A stretch of DNA of 64,000 bases from Flagellimonas amphidinii (GTDB lineage: Bacteria > Bacteroidota > Bacteroidia > Flavobacteriales > Flavobacteriaceae): positions 124,001 to 188,000 of the forward strand of contig NZ_JABFNN010000030.1 of the NCBI RefSeq assembly GCF_013090115.1, written 5' to 3'. The translations under genes were made by a program, and so were the position numbers. Under the pieces are notes generated by a model that was not told the DNA's origin, searched no databases, and saw nothing but the letters and a program-made list of their open reading frames with translations. Positions 15,323-24,067 of the stretch are shown piece by piece (within the stretch, counting starts at the first letter, position 1; each line of letters opens with the position of its first letter).

Positions 15323-16456
15323 CTATGAATTTGGCAATGGTGGCGGGGTATTACCTCCCAAGAACGATTTTAACTCTTCCACATCTTTAAGGGCCGTCCA
15401 GTTGGCCATACCTTGTTTCCAGACCAAACTGTCACGGTTAATGGTGCGTCCAGCAAAAAGTGCCTGCAATTGCTCAAAGGAAACAGGTCCTTGTTGGGTT
15501 CCATTTACTGCATAAAAATATTGTACTTGAACGGGCATTGGTGGAGGAACAGCAGCACTAGCTTGTTGCATTTGCGGATTTCCACCCATCTGTGGACTCA
15601 TCATGCCTCCCATTTGTTGTGCAAGTACAAAGCCCATTCCCATACCCATTCCAGCACCAGCAGTACCTCCTTCATTTTTTGCGGCGGCCTCAATGGCTTT
15701 TGCAGTTTTGAACTTGGTCAATTTGTCCAAATCCAATTTGTCGATACGGCTGTACTCAAAAATCTCTTTCTTGAGGTCTTCGGGCATAGAGACATTTTCG
15801 ATATAGAATTTCTCCAAGGAAATCCCAACACTTTCAAATTCTGGAGCCATTACCTCTCTACAAGTATCTGAAAGTTCGGAAGTATTGGCCGCATAGAGCT
15901 CTATGGGCAGATTGGCCTCGCCCACGGTATCGGTAAAACGGGTGGCGATCAAACTTTTTAGGTGTTCGTTGATTTCAAAATTGGTGAAGTTGCTATCGGT
16001 CCCAACAATGTCGACGATGAACTTTCCGGCATCGGAAACCTTAAAGGCATAGGTTCCAAAAGCTCGTATTTCCACCAGACCAAAACGATCATCGCTTAGG
16101 GTGATGGGGCTCTTGGTCCCCCATTTTTCATCAGTGAACAAATGGGTGTTTACAAAGTAAACCTCTGCTTTGAACGGAGAGTTAAAACCATATTTCCAGC
16201 CTTTCAAGGTGGCTAGAATAGGCAGATTCTGGGTGGTAAGATCGTAAGTGCCGGGCTCAAATACATCGGCCAATTGCCCTTCATTGACAAAAACGGCGGT
16301 CTGCCCTTCCCTAACAATAAGCTTTGCCCCGTTCTTTATTTCATTTTGATAGCGTTCAAACCGATGCGCAATGGTGTCATCGGTATAATCGAGCCACTCA
16401 ACAATATCAATAAATTCATGGGAGAGCTTTTCTTTTATTTTTCCAAAAATATCCAT
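15323..16456 (-). CDS. SPFH domain protein with C-terminal GYF_2 domain (YdjI-like)
   Basis: A 377-residue cytoplasmic protein. Residues 1-240 form the SPFH/band-7-like domain of the group called virion core protein or YdjI. Residues 262-310 are a linker rich in Met, Gly, Gln and Pro. Residues 312-366 form a GYF_2 domain (FYAVNGTQQGPVSFEQL, then LVWKQGMANW), and the tail ends in PPPLP. GYF domains bind proline-rich peptides, and the protein carries such motifs itself (VPPPMP, PPPLP), so self-association is possible. YdjI-type proteins form large membrane-recruited assemblies in the envelope stress response; that role here is inference. It is first in the unit with the zinc-ribbon gene. Confidence 0.85.
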   Translation of the reverse strand: MDIFGKIKEKLSHEFIDIVEWLDYTDDTIAHRFERYQNEIKNGAKLIVREGQTAVFVNEGQLADVFEPGTYDLTTQNLPILATLKGWKYGFNSPFKAEVYFVNTHLFTDEKWGTKSPITLSDDRFGLVEIRAFGTYAFKVSDAGKFIVDIVGTDSNFTNFEINEHLKSLIATRFTDTVGEANLPIELYAANTSELSDTCREVMAPEFESVGISLEKFYIENVSMPEDLKKEIFEYSRIDKLDLDKLTKFKTAKAIEAAAKNEGGTAGAGMGMGMGFVLAQQMGGMMSPQMGGNPQMQQASAAVPPPMPVQVQYFYAVNGTQQGPVSFEQLQALFAGRTINRDSLVWKQGMANWTALKDVEELKSFLGGNTPPPLPNS

Positions 16457-16597
16457 GGTATGGTGTTTAGATTAAATCGTGCTTAAAACTATAAAAAATG
16501 AACTTTACTTCTGTTAGATTTGTATGAAATTGGAAGGTTTTGTTACAATGAACACTTCATTTGGAACCCCTGTCTTATTGTCTTATTCAAGAAATCT

Positions 16598-18181
16598 TTA
16601 TTTCTCATTAGGAGAAAAAGACACATCCAACCGTTGTATCATGGGATTCTTTTCTGGGGTCAAGGTGAAGAAAATGTTTATGGTTCCGTTTTTACATTCG
16701 ATGGTAAAATCACCACGCAGTTGATTTCTTGGCCGTATGTCTTGGCTCTTTTTAATGGCACCGGCCTTGTCCAAAATTTCTTGGATTTCCTGTGTTCTTT
16801 TGTCTTTGGATCTGTCCAAGAAAAAATTATCGGCAAAAATAGGCGCGTCCAGATTGACTTTTCCATTGTTGATCAGGTCAAGAATATCCTCCTTTCTCTT
16901 TTTCAAGATGTCAGAAACAGGGAGCTTTCGAGTTTGTAAATCCAATGTCTCAAATAGCAATTGCTCTATTTTATCATAAGGTACGGGACCAGTGTATGTT
17001 CTGTTTCCAAAGGCCATTATTCCAATGCCATAGTCTGGAAAAAAAGCATAATTACTGCCAAAACCGGGCAAAGCCCCACCGTGAGATATTCGCGTAATAC
17101 GTTTGCAGTCCATAGAGATTCCAAGGCCGTAACCATAACCGATCATTCTTGCGCACGGTTCGTTGTTACGATCCCGGTTCCAGGAGTTCAGGAAATTAAA
17201 TTGTGGGGTGTGCATTTCCCTGACCGAGCTTCTTTTGACCGGACCATTGTCCCCATCACTTCTAGATGGCCAGGCAGCTAAGTGAAAGCTGACGTATTTG
17301 CTGAAATCCTCAATGGAAGTGATCAATCCTCCCATGGAACCAAAAGCCCCGTCATGGAGCATGGGTTCTTCTTTCCACATTTCATCTTCCCATCGGTAGC
17401 CATGCGCCAATTGCTTTTTGGGAACATTGGCGTACTCCCAATAGGTTTCGTTCATTCCCAAAGGGAGAAGAATTTGGTTTTGTATGTATTCTTGGAATGC
17501 TGTACCCGATACTTTTGAAACAATATACCCGAGCATGGCATAGCCGGTATTGCTGTACTCATATTCTGAAGATGGTATTTTGGACATGGACAGGCCTTTG
17601 GCCACAAGGGCCATAAAATCTTCATTGCCCATGGCCAACTGGCGGTCTCCCCAAGGATTGTCTTCCGGAAAACCTGCGGTCATGGTCATTAAATTCTCAA
17701 TATCAAGAATAGGGGCATCCCCGGTGAGATATTCAAGGCTTTGCAACTCTGGAATATATTTTTCAACCGGGTCGTTCAGCGATAGTTTTCCTTCATCGCG
17801 CAATTTCAAAATGGCCATGGCCGTGAAGCTCTTTGTCATTGAGGCTATTCTAAATGAAGTACGGGTGGTAACGGGAGTCTTGTTTTCAATTTCAGAGACA
17901 CCTGTTGCCGAAGCAATGATCAGGGAATCGTCAACAACAATGCCATAGGCTATACCGGGAATTTTCCTGTCCAAGGCATGTTCCTCGAATATTTGTTGCA
18001 GCTCAGTTTCCAATTCCTTGATTTTTTGAAGACGACCATCATTTTCAAAAACAGGATGTTTATAGGTCCGGGACACCTGTTTCACCATATTTTTCTGTGG
18101 TGTGTCTTTTTTTGTTTCAGGGGTGCAGGACACTGCCAAAAGGAAAGTGCACGCCCATAGAAGTTGTAGTCCGTTTTTCAT
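16598..18181 (-). CDS. Serine hydrolase of the beta-lactamase/esterase (class C-like) family, lipoprotein
   Basis: A 527-residue lipoprotein (lipobox AVSC, cysteine near residue 19) with a beta-lactamase domain in about residues 60-400. The nucleophile motif S-x-x-K is SMTK at 114-117. The second motif YSN lies in EYSNTGYAMLG near residue 208, and the third is HGG in ISHGGALPGFG. Such proteins include D-aminopeptidases, esterases and DD-peptidases, and I cannot tell which applies. The C-terminal 120 residues resemble the additional strand domain seen in secreted relatives. It is monocistronic, with a 141-bp gap before the SPFH gene and a divergent DUF2891 gene upstream. Confidence 0.88.
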   Translation of the reverse strand: MKNGLQLLWACTFLLAVSCTPETKKDTPQKNMVKQVSRTYKHPVFENDGRLQKIKELETELQQIFEEHALDRKIPGIAYGIVVDDSLIIASATGVSEIENKTPVTTRTSFRIASMTKSFTAMAILKLRDEGKLSLNDPVEKYIPELQSLEYLTGDAPILDIENLMTMTAGFPEDNPWGDRQLAMGNEDFMALVAKGLSMSKIPSSEYEYSNTGYAMLGYIVSKVSGTAFQEYIQNQILLPLGMNETYWEYANVPKKQLAHGYRWEDEMWKEEPMLHDGAFGSMGGLITSIEDFSKYVSFHLAAWPSRSDGDNGPVKRSSVREMHTPQFNFLNSWNRDRNNEPCARMIGYGYGLGISMDCKRITRISHGGALPGFGSNYAFFPDYGIGIMAFGNRTYTGPVPYDKIEQLLFETLDLQTRKLPVSDILKKRKEDILDLINNGKVNLDAPIFADNFFLDRSKDKRTQEIQEILDKAGAIKKSQDIRPRNQLRGDFTIECKNGTINIFFTLTPEKNPMIQRLDVSFSPNEK

Positions 18182-18310
18182 TTTGATTTATTATGGATTT
18201 AGTGAAAGACATAAGATTTTTTAAAAAGTTACAATTTGTCATTGAATTTTCAAATTGGTTTAAATTGAATAGGTTTTGTTACATTCATGCCGAAAAACCT
18301 AATCGCTGAT

Positions 18311-19429
18311 ATGAAATATAGAATCATCCCGATTTTTTGCTCAATTTTTTTGGTCCTCAATGCATGCAAAGAGGCCAATAAAGAAGCAACACCCGAAAAG
18401 ACTGTTGTTGAAAGTAAGGCAGTTGAAGCCATACAGTTGACCCAAGCACAGGCCAATAATCTGGTCACCCTTCCCTTGGAATGTGTACAGAAGGAATTTC
18501 CCAACAAGTTGGGACAGACCTTGGGAAGTGAGGACGATTTGGCTCCGCCCAAAACTTTGCACCCTGCTTTCTACGGTTGTTTTGATTGGCATTCCGCTGT
18601 TCATGGCAATTGGTCCATGGTGAGGTTGCTGAAGGAGTTTCCACATCTTGATGAGGCCGAAAGGGCACGAAAGATACTGTTGGAAAATATCTCCAAGGAA
18701 AATATAGCGGGTGAGGTTGCTTATTTTGATGGGGAACACAACAAAAATTATGAGCGTACCTACGGTTGGGCCTGGCTATTGAAGCTGTCCGAAGAAATCC
18801 ATACGTGGGATGATCCACTAGCACGTGAGCTTGAAATAAATTTGGAACCATTGAGCGAGTTGATTGCCCAGAAATTCATTGATTATTTACCTAAGTTACA
18901 ATATCCTGTAAGGGTAGGTACCCACACCAATACGGCTTTTGCCTTGTCCTTTGCATGGGATTATGCCCAGACCTTGGAAGATACCGCCTTGACCGAAGCC
19001 ATTGAGCAACGTGCCTTGGACTTTTATAAAAGTGATGCTGATTGCCCGTTGACATGGGAACCCAGTGGTGCCGATTTTCTTTCCCCTTGTTTTGAAGAGT
19101 TGGATTTGATGCGCCGTATTATGGATAAACAAGAATTTTTGGCTTGGATGCAACAGTTTATGCCAAAACTACAAGAACCTGATTTTGATGTGGCCGTGGC
19201 CTTGGTGGGCGACCGTGAAGATGGTCAGCTGGTTCATTTAGATGGATTGAACTTTAGTAGGGCGTGGGTGCTATATGGCCTTGCTAAACAATATCCCGAA
19301 GCTTATGGACATTTGTTACCATTGGCACATGAACATTTAGCCTATTCATTCCCCAATTTGATAGGGGATAATTATGAAGGAGGACATTGGTTGGGCTCTT
19401 TTGCAATTTATGCTTTGGGACAACAGTGA
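18311..19429 (+). CDS. DUF2891 family lipoprotein
   Basis: A 372-residue protein counted from the ATG at 18311. An upstream in-frame ATG at 18287 would add eight residues but would spoil the lipoprotein signal, which starts MKYRIIPIFC and ends in the lipobox LNAC. The mature part is alpha-rich with the DUF2891 hallmarks HPAFYGCFDWHSAVHGNW, RTYGWAWLLKL and HTNTAFAL, an alpha/alpha-toroid-like pattern. Function unknown; a carbohydrate-related role is sometimes assumed from the fold. The 3' end contains the promoter of the HAD gene that follows after 25 bp. Confidence 0.85.
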   Translation: MKYRIIPIFCSIFLVLNACKEANKEATPEKTVVESKAVEAIQLTQAQANNLVTLPLECVQKEFPNKLGQTLGSEDDLAPPKTLHPAFYGCFDWHSAVHGNWSMVRLLKEFPHLDEAERARKILLENISKENIAGEVAYFDGEHNKNYERTYGWAWLLKLSEEIHTWDDPLARELEINLEPLSELIAQKFIDYLPKLQYPVRVGTHTNTAFALSFAWDYAQTLEDTALTEAIEQRALDFYKSDADCPLTWEPSGADFLSPCFEELDLMRRIMDKQEFLAWMQQFMPKLQEPDFDVAVALVGDREDGQLVHLDGLNFSRAWVLYGLAKQYPEAYGHLLPLAHEHLAYSFPNLIGDNYEGGHWLGSFAIYALGQQ

Positions 19430-19442
19430 AATAGTATATTTG
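19415..19442 (+). promoter_or_regulatory. Promoter of the HAD hydrolase gene
   Basis: TTG (19415-19417), a 17-bp spacer, and TATATTTG (19435-19442): both elements fit the Bacteroidetes consensus. The -33 part lies inside the 3' end of the DUF2891 gene. The predicted start near 19449 supports the ATG at 19455 as the true start. Confidence 0.65.
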
Positions 19443-19454
19443 CCCAAAAAAAGA

Positions 19455-20114
19455 ATGGTCAAGGCCGTTTTGTTTGATATGGATGGGGTCATTATCGACT
19501 CTGAACCCCTACATTATAAAGCTTACCATGCCATGTTCAAAGAGTTTGGCATTGAGGTCGATGAATCTTTGTACGAAAGTTTTACTGGCATGGCAACGTT
19601 ATCCATTTGTCAAGTATTGGTGGATCATTTTGGATTAAACCATGCACCAGGGGAGTTGGTGGCCAGTAAACGGAAACATTACAAGACTCTTTTTGCCAAT
19701 GATAATGCCTTACAGTTGATTGATGGGGTTTTGGACTTGATAAAGGAATATTATGCTAACGGACTTACCTTGGTCTTGGCCAGTTCAGCTTCTATGCCCA
19801 GCATCAACGGTGTGTTCGAGCGCTTTGATTTAGACCAGTATTTTGTGGCCAAATTGAGTGGCGCTGATTTAAAGGAATCAAAACCACATCCCGAAATTTT
19901 TTTAAAAGCTGCAGAAGCTTCGGGACATGTCAAACAACATTGCATTGTAATTGAGGATGCTACCAATGGAATCAAAGCGGCCCATGATGCCGGCATTTAT
20001 GCTGTGGCTTTCAATAGCCCACATTCAAAAAACCAAGACTACAGCTTGGCAAACAAGGTAATCACTTCATTTGAAGAAATCAACTACGGGAAACTACAGT
20101 ACATAAATCGCTAA
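19455..20114 (+). CDS. HAD superfamily hydrolase (subfamily IA, beta-phosphoglucomutase-like)
   Basis: A 219-residue cytoplasmic enzyme. Motif I is DMDGVIIDSEP, with the nucleophile D and general acid D. Motif II is the SSAS segment, the motif III lysine is in KESKPHPEIF, and motif IV is VIEDATNGIKAA. A helical cap lies between motifs I and II. The family includes sugar-phosphate phosphatases and beta-phosphoglucomutases; the substrate cannot be read from the sequence. I chose the ATG at 19455 because it gives the usual MVKAVLFDMDG start and follows its own promoter. Its TAA overlaps the convergent P1 peptidase stop by 4 bp. Confidence 0.9.
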   Translation: MVKAVLFDMDGVIIDSEPLHYKAYHAMFKEFGIEVDESLYESFTGMATLSICQVLVDHFGLNHAPGELVASKRKHYKTLFANDNALQLIDGVLDLIKEYYANGLTLVLASSASMPSINGVFERFDLDQYFVAKLSGADLKESKPHPEIFLKAAEASGHVKQHCIVIEDATNGIKAAHDAGIYAVAFNSPHSKNQDYSLANKVITSFEEINYGKLQYINR

Positions 20115-21235
20115 TTCTTTACCACCCTCGCTTCTTTTAGCATGGCCAATACTTTTTCTTTTGGCAAGGCTTTGATTGTATGCCCATTATGACCAGTTGT
20201 GGTTTTAGCCGCAAAGAGTGAATTTAGAATGGCTTCTTCCGTGGCTTCAATTACGGCAAGAAACAAAGGGGTTACTGCACTGTTTCGAAGACTAGGAATG
20301 GTTTGAATAGAGTTTTCGCTGGAATAGGGAATTCGACATTCTTCTGCTGTGGAAACAGCAATCACATAATCACCGCTTCCATTACTTGCAATACCTCCCG
20401 TTTTTGCGAGACCCATCATAGCTCTTTTGGCCAAGCGTTCCAAATTTCTTGAATTCAAAGGAGCATCGGTCATGACCACTATCATGCATGACCCATCTGG
20501 GGAATATTTGAAACTATTGGAATAATGGTTGAGTTGTTTGCTGACATCAACTCCAGCAATTTGTAGTACTCCTCCAAAGTTGGTTTGAACCAATACACCT
20601 ATGGTGTATCCTCCAGATTTTTTGGGCAGGACACGTGATGAGGTACCAATGCCTCCCTTAAAACCAAAACAAATGGTTCCAGTGCCCGCGCCTACGTTTC
20701 CTTCTTTAACCGGGCCATCTGAAGCAGTATGGATAGCACTAAAAATATGTTCTTCTTTGATGTGCCGTCCTCGAATATCGTTAAGGTAGCCATCATTGGT
20801 TTCTCCTACAACAGCATTGACCGACCTAACATTTTCGTTTTTAGGAAGATTTAGGGTGTAGCTAATCAAAGCATTGGCTGCGGTAGGAACGCTCAAAGTG
20901 TTGGTGAGTACAATTGGCGTTTCAATATTGCCCAACTCTTTCACTTGGGTGTACCCTGCAAGTTTCCCAAATCCATTGCCGATATAAATTGCAGCGGGCG
21001 CTTTTTCTTGGAAAATATTATCTGAATGTGGAAGAATTGCGGTTACTCCAGTCCGAACACTATCTCCCTTCACCAAAGTAAAATGCCCCACTTTTGCACC
21101 AAGCACATCTGTTATTGCATTTAGAGGGCCAGGTTGTAATATACCAATTTCAACTCCGTAATCTCGAAGACGGGATTGGGATAGCAATACGATGGGGAAA
21201 AGTAAAATTATGCCCAAATATTGCTTTGCGACCAT
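20111..21235 (-). CDS. P1 family peptidase (DmpA-like aminopeptidase), exported
   Basis: A 374-residue protein of the DmpA/L-aminopeptidase D-esterase family, Ntn-hydrolase-like enzymes that self-cleave before a nucleophilic serine. The GGIGTSSRVLP motif (about 60% of the way along) contains the cleavage site, and NAITDVLGAKVGH near the start and GFGKLAG are typical. The ATG at 21235 gives a clean signal peptide (YLGIILLFPIVLLSQS), so I prefer it to the TTG at 21274. The enzyme probably acts on periplasmic peptides with N-terminal Gly, Ala or D-residues. It is last of a four-gene leftward unit. Confidence 0.88.
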   Translation of the reverse strand: MVAKQYLGIILLFPIVLLSQSRLRDYGVEIGILQPGPLNAITDVLGAKVGHFTLVKGDSVRTGVTAILPHSDNIFQEKAPAAIYIGNGFGKLAGYTQVKELGNIETPIVLTNTLSVPTAANALISYTLNLPKNENVRSVNAVVGETNDGYLNDIRGRHIKEEHIFSAIHTASDGPVKEGNVGAGTGTICFGFKGGIGTSSRVLPKKSGGYTIGVLVQTNFGGVLQIAGVDVSKQLNHYSNSFKYSPDGSCMIVVMTDAPLNSRNLERLAKRAMMGLAKTGGIASNGSGDYVIAVSTAEECRIPYSSENSIQTIPSLRNSAVTPLFLAVIEATEEAILNSLFAAKTTTGHNGHTIKALPKEKVLAMLKEARVVKN

Positions 21236-21282
21236 GAATTTTTGGTTTTTTCTCTTAATCCCTTCTTCTATCAAAATTGAAT

Positions 21283-21723
21283 TTATTCGGTTTTACAAGA
21301 AGTATCTGCAATAATCTTCCATTCCCCATCAATCTTTTTGAGTACCAACATAAAAATACCGTGCATATTTCCTACAGAACGGGTTAAATGATATTCGCCC
21401 ATAACCATATAGGCATCATCATTTATTTGGGAAACCTCATTGGCCACCAATTTAAGGTGGCCAAAGTGTTCCTTGGAAGGGTAGCTTTTTTTATATCGAT
21501 TCATGGTGTTTTCCCATCCCTTGACCACTCCCGCACTTCCATAGAAGACAAGGTCGTCAGATTTCCAATAGGTTTCCATAAAAAGGGCAATATCATAATT
21601 GTTCCAAGCAGCCTCTTGCACTGACAGAACCTTTAGAATTGCTGCTTTATCTTCTGATTCTTTGGAAACTTGTGAAAGGACAACTGCCGAGATGAAGTAA
21701 ATTAACCCAACTAGTTTTTTCAT
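21283..21723 (-). CDS. Secreted DUF4440/NTF2-like protein
   Basis: A 146-residue protein with a signal peptide (hydrophobic LVGLIYFISAVVLSQ) and an NTF2-type domain of the DUF4440/SnoaL group. VLSVQEAAWNNYDIALFMETY is the entry helix; later come FYGSAGVVKGWENTMNRYK and the closing GEWKIIADTSCK. Function unknown; such domains bind or isomerise small hydrophobic molecules. It is third in the DUF1080-Gfo/Idh/MocA-NTF2-P1 unit, separated by 18 bp from the oxidoreductase. Confidence 0.78.
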   Translation of the reverse strand: MKKLVGLIYFISAVVLSQVSKESEDKAAILKVLSVQEAAWNNYDIALFMETYWKSDDLVFYGSAGVVKGWENTMNRYKKSYPSKEHFGHLKLVANEVSQINDDAYMVMGEYHLTRSVGNMHGIFMLVLKKIDGEWKIIADTSCKTE

Positions 21724-21741
21724 AAATACAAGAGTTGAAGG

Positions 21742-23166
21742 TTAAAATTTTCGATATTCTCCAGCCAGATATTTGTTGGCTTTTTCTTCAGCAAATTGAG
21801 CTTTTTCTGCATCCCAATGCAAAGTTTCTCCGGGGAATCTCCCTGCAATGGTGCCCAATAAGATAGTTTCTGTCAATCGTGCAGCATACTCAAACGGAGC
21901 TGTACATTCGGCTTTTCCCAAACAGGCATCCACAAATTGATGGTAGTGCTTAGGCCCCTCGGTTTCGTAATTTCTGATGGGCTCACCGAGGTTATTGGCT
22001 TCACTTACTTTGGCTATTTGTTTTGAGATATCTACATATTTGCCTCTAACAATTTTCTTGGGGAGTTGCATAAAGTGTGGCAACAACAATCTTCCTTTTT
22101 CACCCACAAACATGGCCCCTTGTTCTGGAAGCTCTCCTTCACTGGCAGTTTTTGCATCGAGAGACATCTTATCTTCAAGGCTTTTTTCCTTTGAGCCCGA
22201 GGCTTTTTTGGCTTTAGCACCTGGGAGTAATAAGTCTTCATGCTCAACTGGCATTCCAGGGCCATCATACCATATCCATTTTAAGCTCTTGCCCGTATAC
22301 GCTGTTCCTGGAAATTTATAGGTGACGATATTGTTCTGCGGATATCCATAATTATTGGGTTCTCTACATTCCGTTGTAATGGTCATTGGCACGTCTAAAT
22401 TCAATGCATTGTATGGAGTATCAAAAATATGTACCCCCATATCACCTAATGTTCCACACCCATAATCGACAAGTTTACGCCAATTGCCAGGATGGTAATA
22501 TCCTTCTTTATAGGGGCGTTCTGCCGAAGTGCCCAGCCACAGGTTCCAGTCCAATTGTGCAGGTACGGGATCTTCACCTTCGGGCACAGGGCCATCGTAA
22601 CCCCAGTTTTTGGGAGACCAGGCATGAACGGTATGAACTTTTCCAATGATTCCCGATTGAATCAAAAGGGTGGCTAATCGATAATCGTAAAAGGAATGCA
22701 CTTGAATGCCCATTTGGGTGACCAATCCTTTCTCAGCGGCCAGTTTTTTCATGGCGCGAGATTCAGATACGTAGTGTGTCAGTGGCTTTTGACAATATAC
22801 TGGTTTGCCCATTTGCATGGCAAGCAATGATGCCGGAGCATGGGTATGATCGGGAGTTGATACGATTACGGCATCAATTTCATCACCCATTTCTTCAAGC
22901 ATGGTCCTGTAATCAAAAAATACTCGGGCACCTTTGTGCAATTTATGGGCCTTGGACAAATTAATGGCATCAACATCACATAAGGCTACCACATCTACAG
23001 CGTTATGGGATGCAATTGCCTTAAGGTCTTCGGCACCCATATTTCCGACACCGATATGTGCAGTTCGCAAACGTTCTTTGATCATAGATCCTTTCAAAAG
23101 TGAAGGAGCCATCATAATTCCTAATGCACCTACACTGCTTTTTTTAATGAATTCTCTTTTGTTCAT
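21742..23166 (-). CDS. Gfo/Idh/MocA family oxidoreductase with Tat-like leader
   Basis: A 474-residue NAD(P)-dependent dehydrogenase. The ATG at 23166 gives the leader MNKREFIKKSSVGALG, a Tat-type sequence with K-R instead of R-R; the longer reading to 23232 has no support. The Rossmann fold starts at TAHIGVGNMGAEDL. VIVSTPDHTHAPASLLAMQMGKPVYCQKPLTH carries the conserved EKP-like lysine motif, here QKP. Exported members in Bacteroidetes oxidise or reduce the C3 position of glycosides. It follows a DUF1080 gene (3-keto-glycoside hydrolase type) by 19 bp, so I infer a periplasmic glycoside-3-oxidation pair. The loss of the usual E in EKP is worth noting. Confidence 0.88.
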   Translation of the reverse strand: MNKREFIKKSSVGALGIMMAPSLLKGSMIKERLRTAHIGVGNMGAEDLKAIASHNAVDVVALCDVDAINLSKAHKLHKGARVFFDYRTMLEEMGDEIDAVIVSTPDHTHAPASLLAMQMGKPVYCQKPLTHYVSESRAMKKLAAEKGLVTQMGIQVHSFYDYRLATLLIQSGIIGKVHTVHAWSPKNWGYDGPVPEGEDPVPAQLDWNLWLGTSAERPYKEGYYHPGNWRKLVDYGCGTLGDMGVHIFDTPYNALNLDVPMTITTECREPNNYGYPQNNIVTYKFPGTAYTGKSLKWIWYDGPGMPVEHEDLLLPGAKAKKASGSKEKSLEDKMSLDAKTASEGELPEQGAMFVGEKGRLLLPHFMQLPKKIVRGKYVDISKQIAKVSEANNLGEPIRNYETEGPKHYHQFVDACLGKAECTAPFEYAARLTETILLGTIAGRFPGETLHWDAEKAQFAEEKANKYLAGEYRKF

Positions 23167-23185
23167 CGGTATGGTTATTGGTTGA

Positions 23186-23968
23186 TTAAAGTTTTTTGAT
23201 TTTGATGTTCCGGAACCAGATGGGACTGGCATGATCTTGCAAGGCTATATATCCTTTTTTGAATTTTCCATAATCAGGGGCATTTTCCCATTTCCCGGAA
23301 TTTTTCTTTTTGTGCCAATCCTCATCCCATGGCACAAAGGACAGGAGCATTTTTCCATTCAGCCAATGCTCAACCTTGCTTGGAGTGAACACTATTTTTG
23401 ATGAATTCCATTCACCTACAGGATGCAGTACTTTTTGTGATTCATCAGCTACGTGCATAGCATAATCAGCTCCAGTTTTTTGCCAGCCTTGCAATAATTC
23501 TGGATGCTCCTCCCCAAATTGGGAATTGTAACTCGTAAGGTCATGAATTTTGGCATAGTTTTCATCATCTATCAATTGATATTCTGGTGATACTTCAGGA
23601 GGTCCGCCATAACCTTCTTTTACATGATAAAAGATACCACTGTTGCCACCTTCAGGAATTTTCCATTCCAAATACAGCTCAAAGTTGTCAAATTCCTCTG
23701 CTCCATAAAGAATATCCTTGCCACCTTCATAATCTTGTTCCAATCCCAATTCAGTATCAAAGGTAAGGGTACTGTCCTTTATGGTCCATCCAGGAGGCAG
23801 GGAATCCATATTATATCCACGCCAACCATCTGTACTGGTGCCATCAAAAAGATACACCCACTCTACTTTTTTCTCTTGTTCTGCTTGTGGTTTTTGCTTC
23901 GGTTTAGGTTCATTTTTACATGCTGCAACGAGTAGCAGCACTAGGGGAAGTTTTAAATAATTTCGCAT
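23186..23968 (-). CDS. DUF1080 (3-keto-disaccharide hydrolase family) lipoprotein
   Basis: A 260-residue lipoprotein (lipobox VAAC, cysteine near residue 17) with one concanavalin/LamG-like beta-sandwich of the DUF1080 family. Hallmarks are VYLFDGTSTDGWRGYN, GWTIKDSTL, FELYLEWKIPEGGNSGIFYHV, EYQLIDDENY and PSKVEHWLNGK. DUF1080 proteins are associated with cleavage of 3-keto-glycosides. Its place directly upstream of a Gfo/Idh/MocA oxidoreductase fits that chemistry, with the dehydrogenase producing or reducing the 3-keto sugar. It is first of the four-gene leftward unit and divergent from the BNR-repeat genes. Confidence 0.88.
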   Translation of the reverse strand: MRNYLKLPLVLLLVAACKNEPKPKQKPQAEQEKKVEWVYLFDGTSTDGWRGYNMDSLPPGWTIKDSTLTFDTELGLEQDYEGGKDILYGAEEFDNFELYLEWKIPEGGNSGIFYHVKEGYGGPPEVSPEYQLIDDENYAKIHDLTSYNSQFGEEHPELLQGWQKTGADYAMHVADESQKVLHPVGEWNSSKIVFTPSKVEHWLNGKMLLSFVPWDEDWHKKKNSGKWENAPDYGKFKKGYIALQDHASPIWFRNIKIKKL

Positions 23969-24012
23969 GTTTTGGTTATTGGTTACGTTATCATCGGTTA
24001 AAGTACAAAATA

Positions 24013-24046
24013 TTGCAACCTTTCTTCTTCATTTTTCCTACATTTA
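24013..24046 (+). promoter_or_regulatory. Promoter of the BNR-repeat gene pair
   Basis: TTG (24013-24015), a 23-bp spacer, then TACATTTA (24039-24046), one base off the TAnnTTTG consensus. The start codon is at 24068. Confidence 0.5.
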
Positions 24047-24067
24047 ATCCTGACTAATTCAACCTAA

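Noticed and set aside
23167..23232. Upstream extension of the first Gfo/Idh/MocA gene
   Set aside because: It overlaps the DUF1080 gene and displaces the Tat-like leader starting at 23166.
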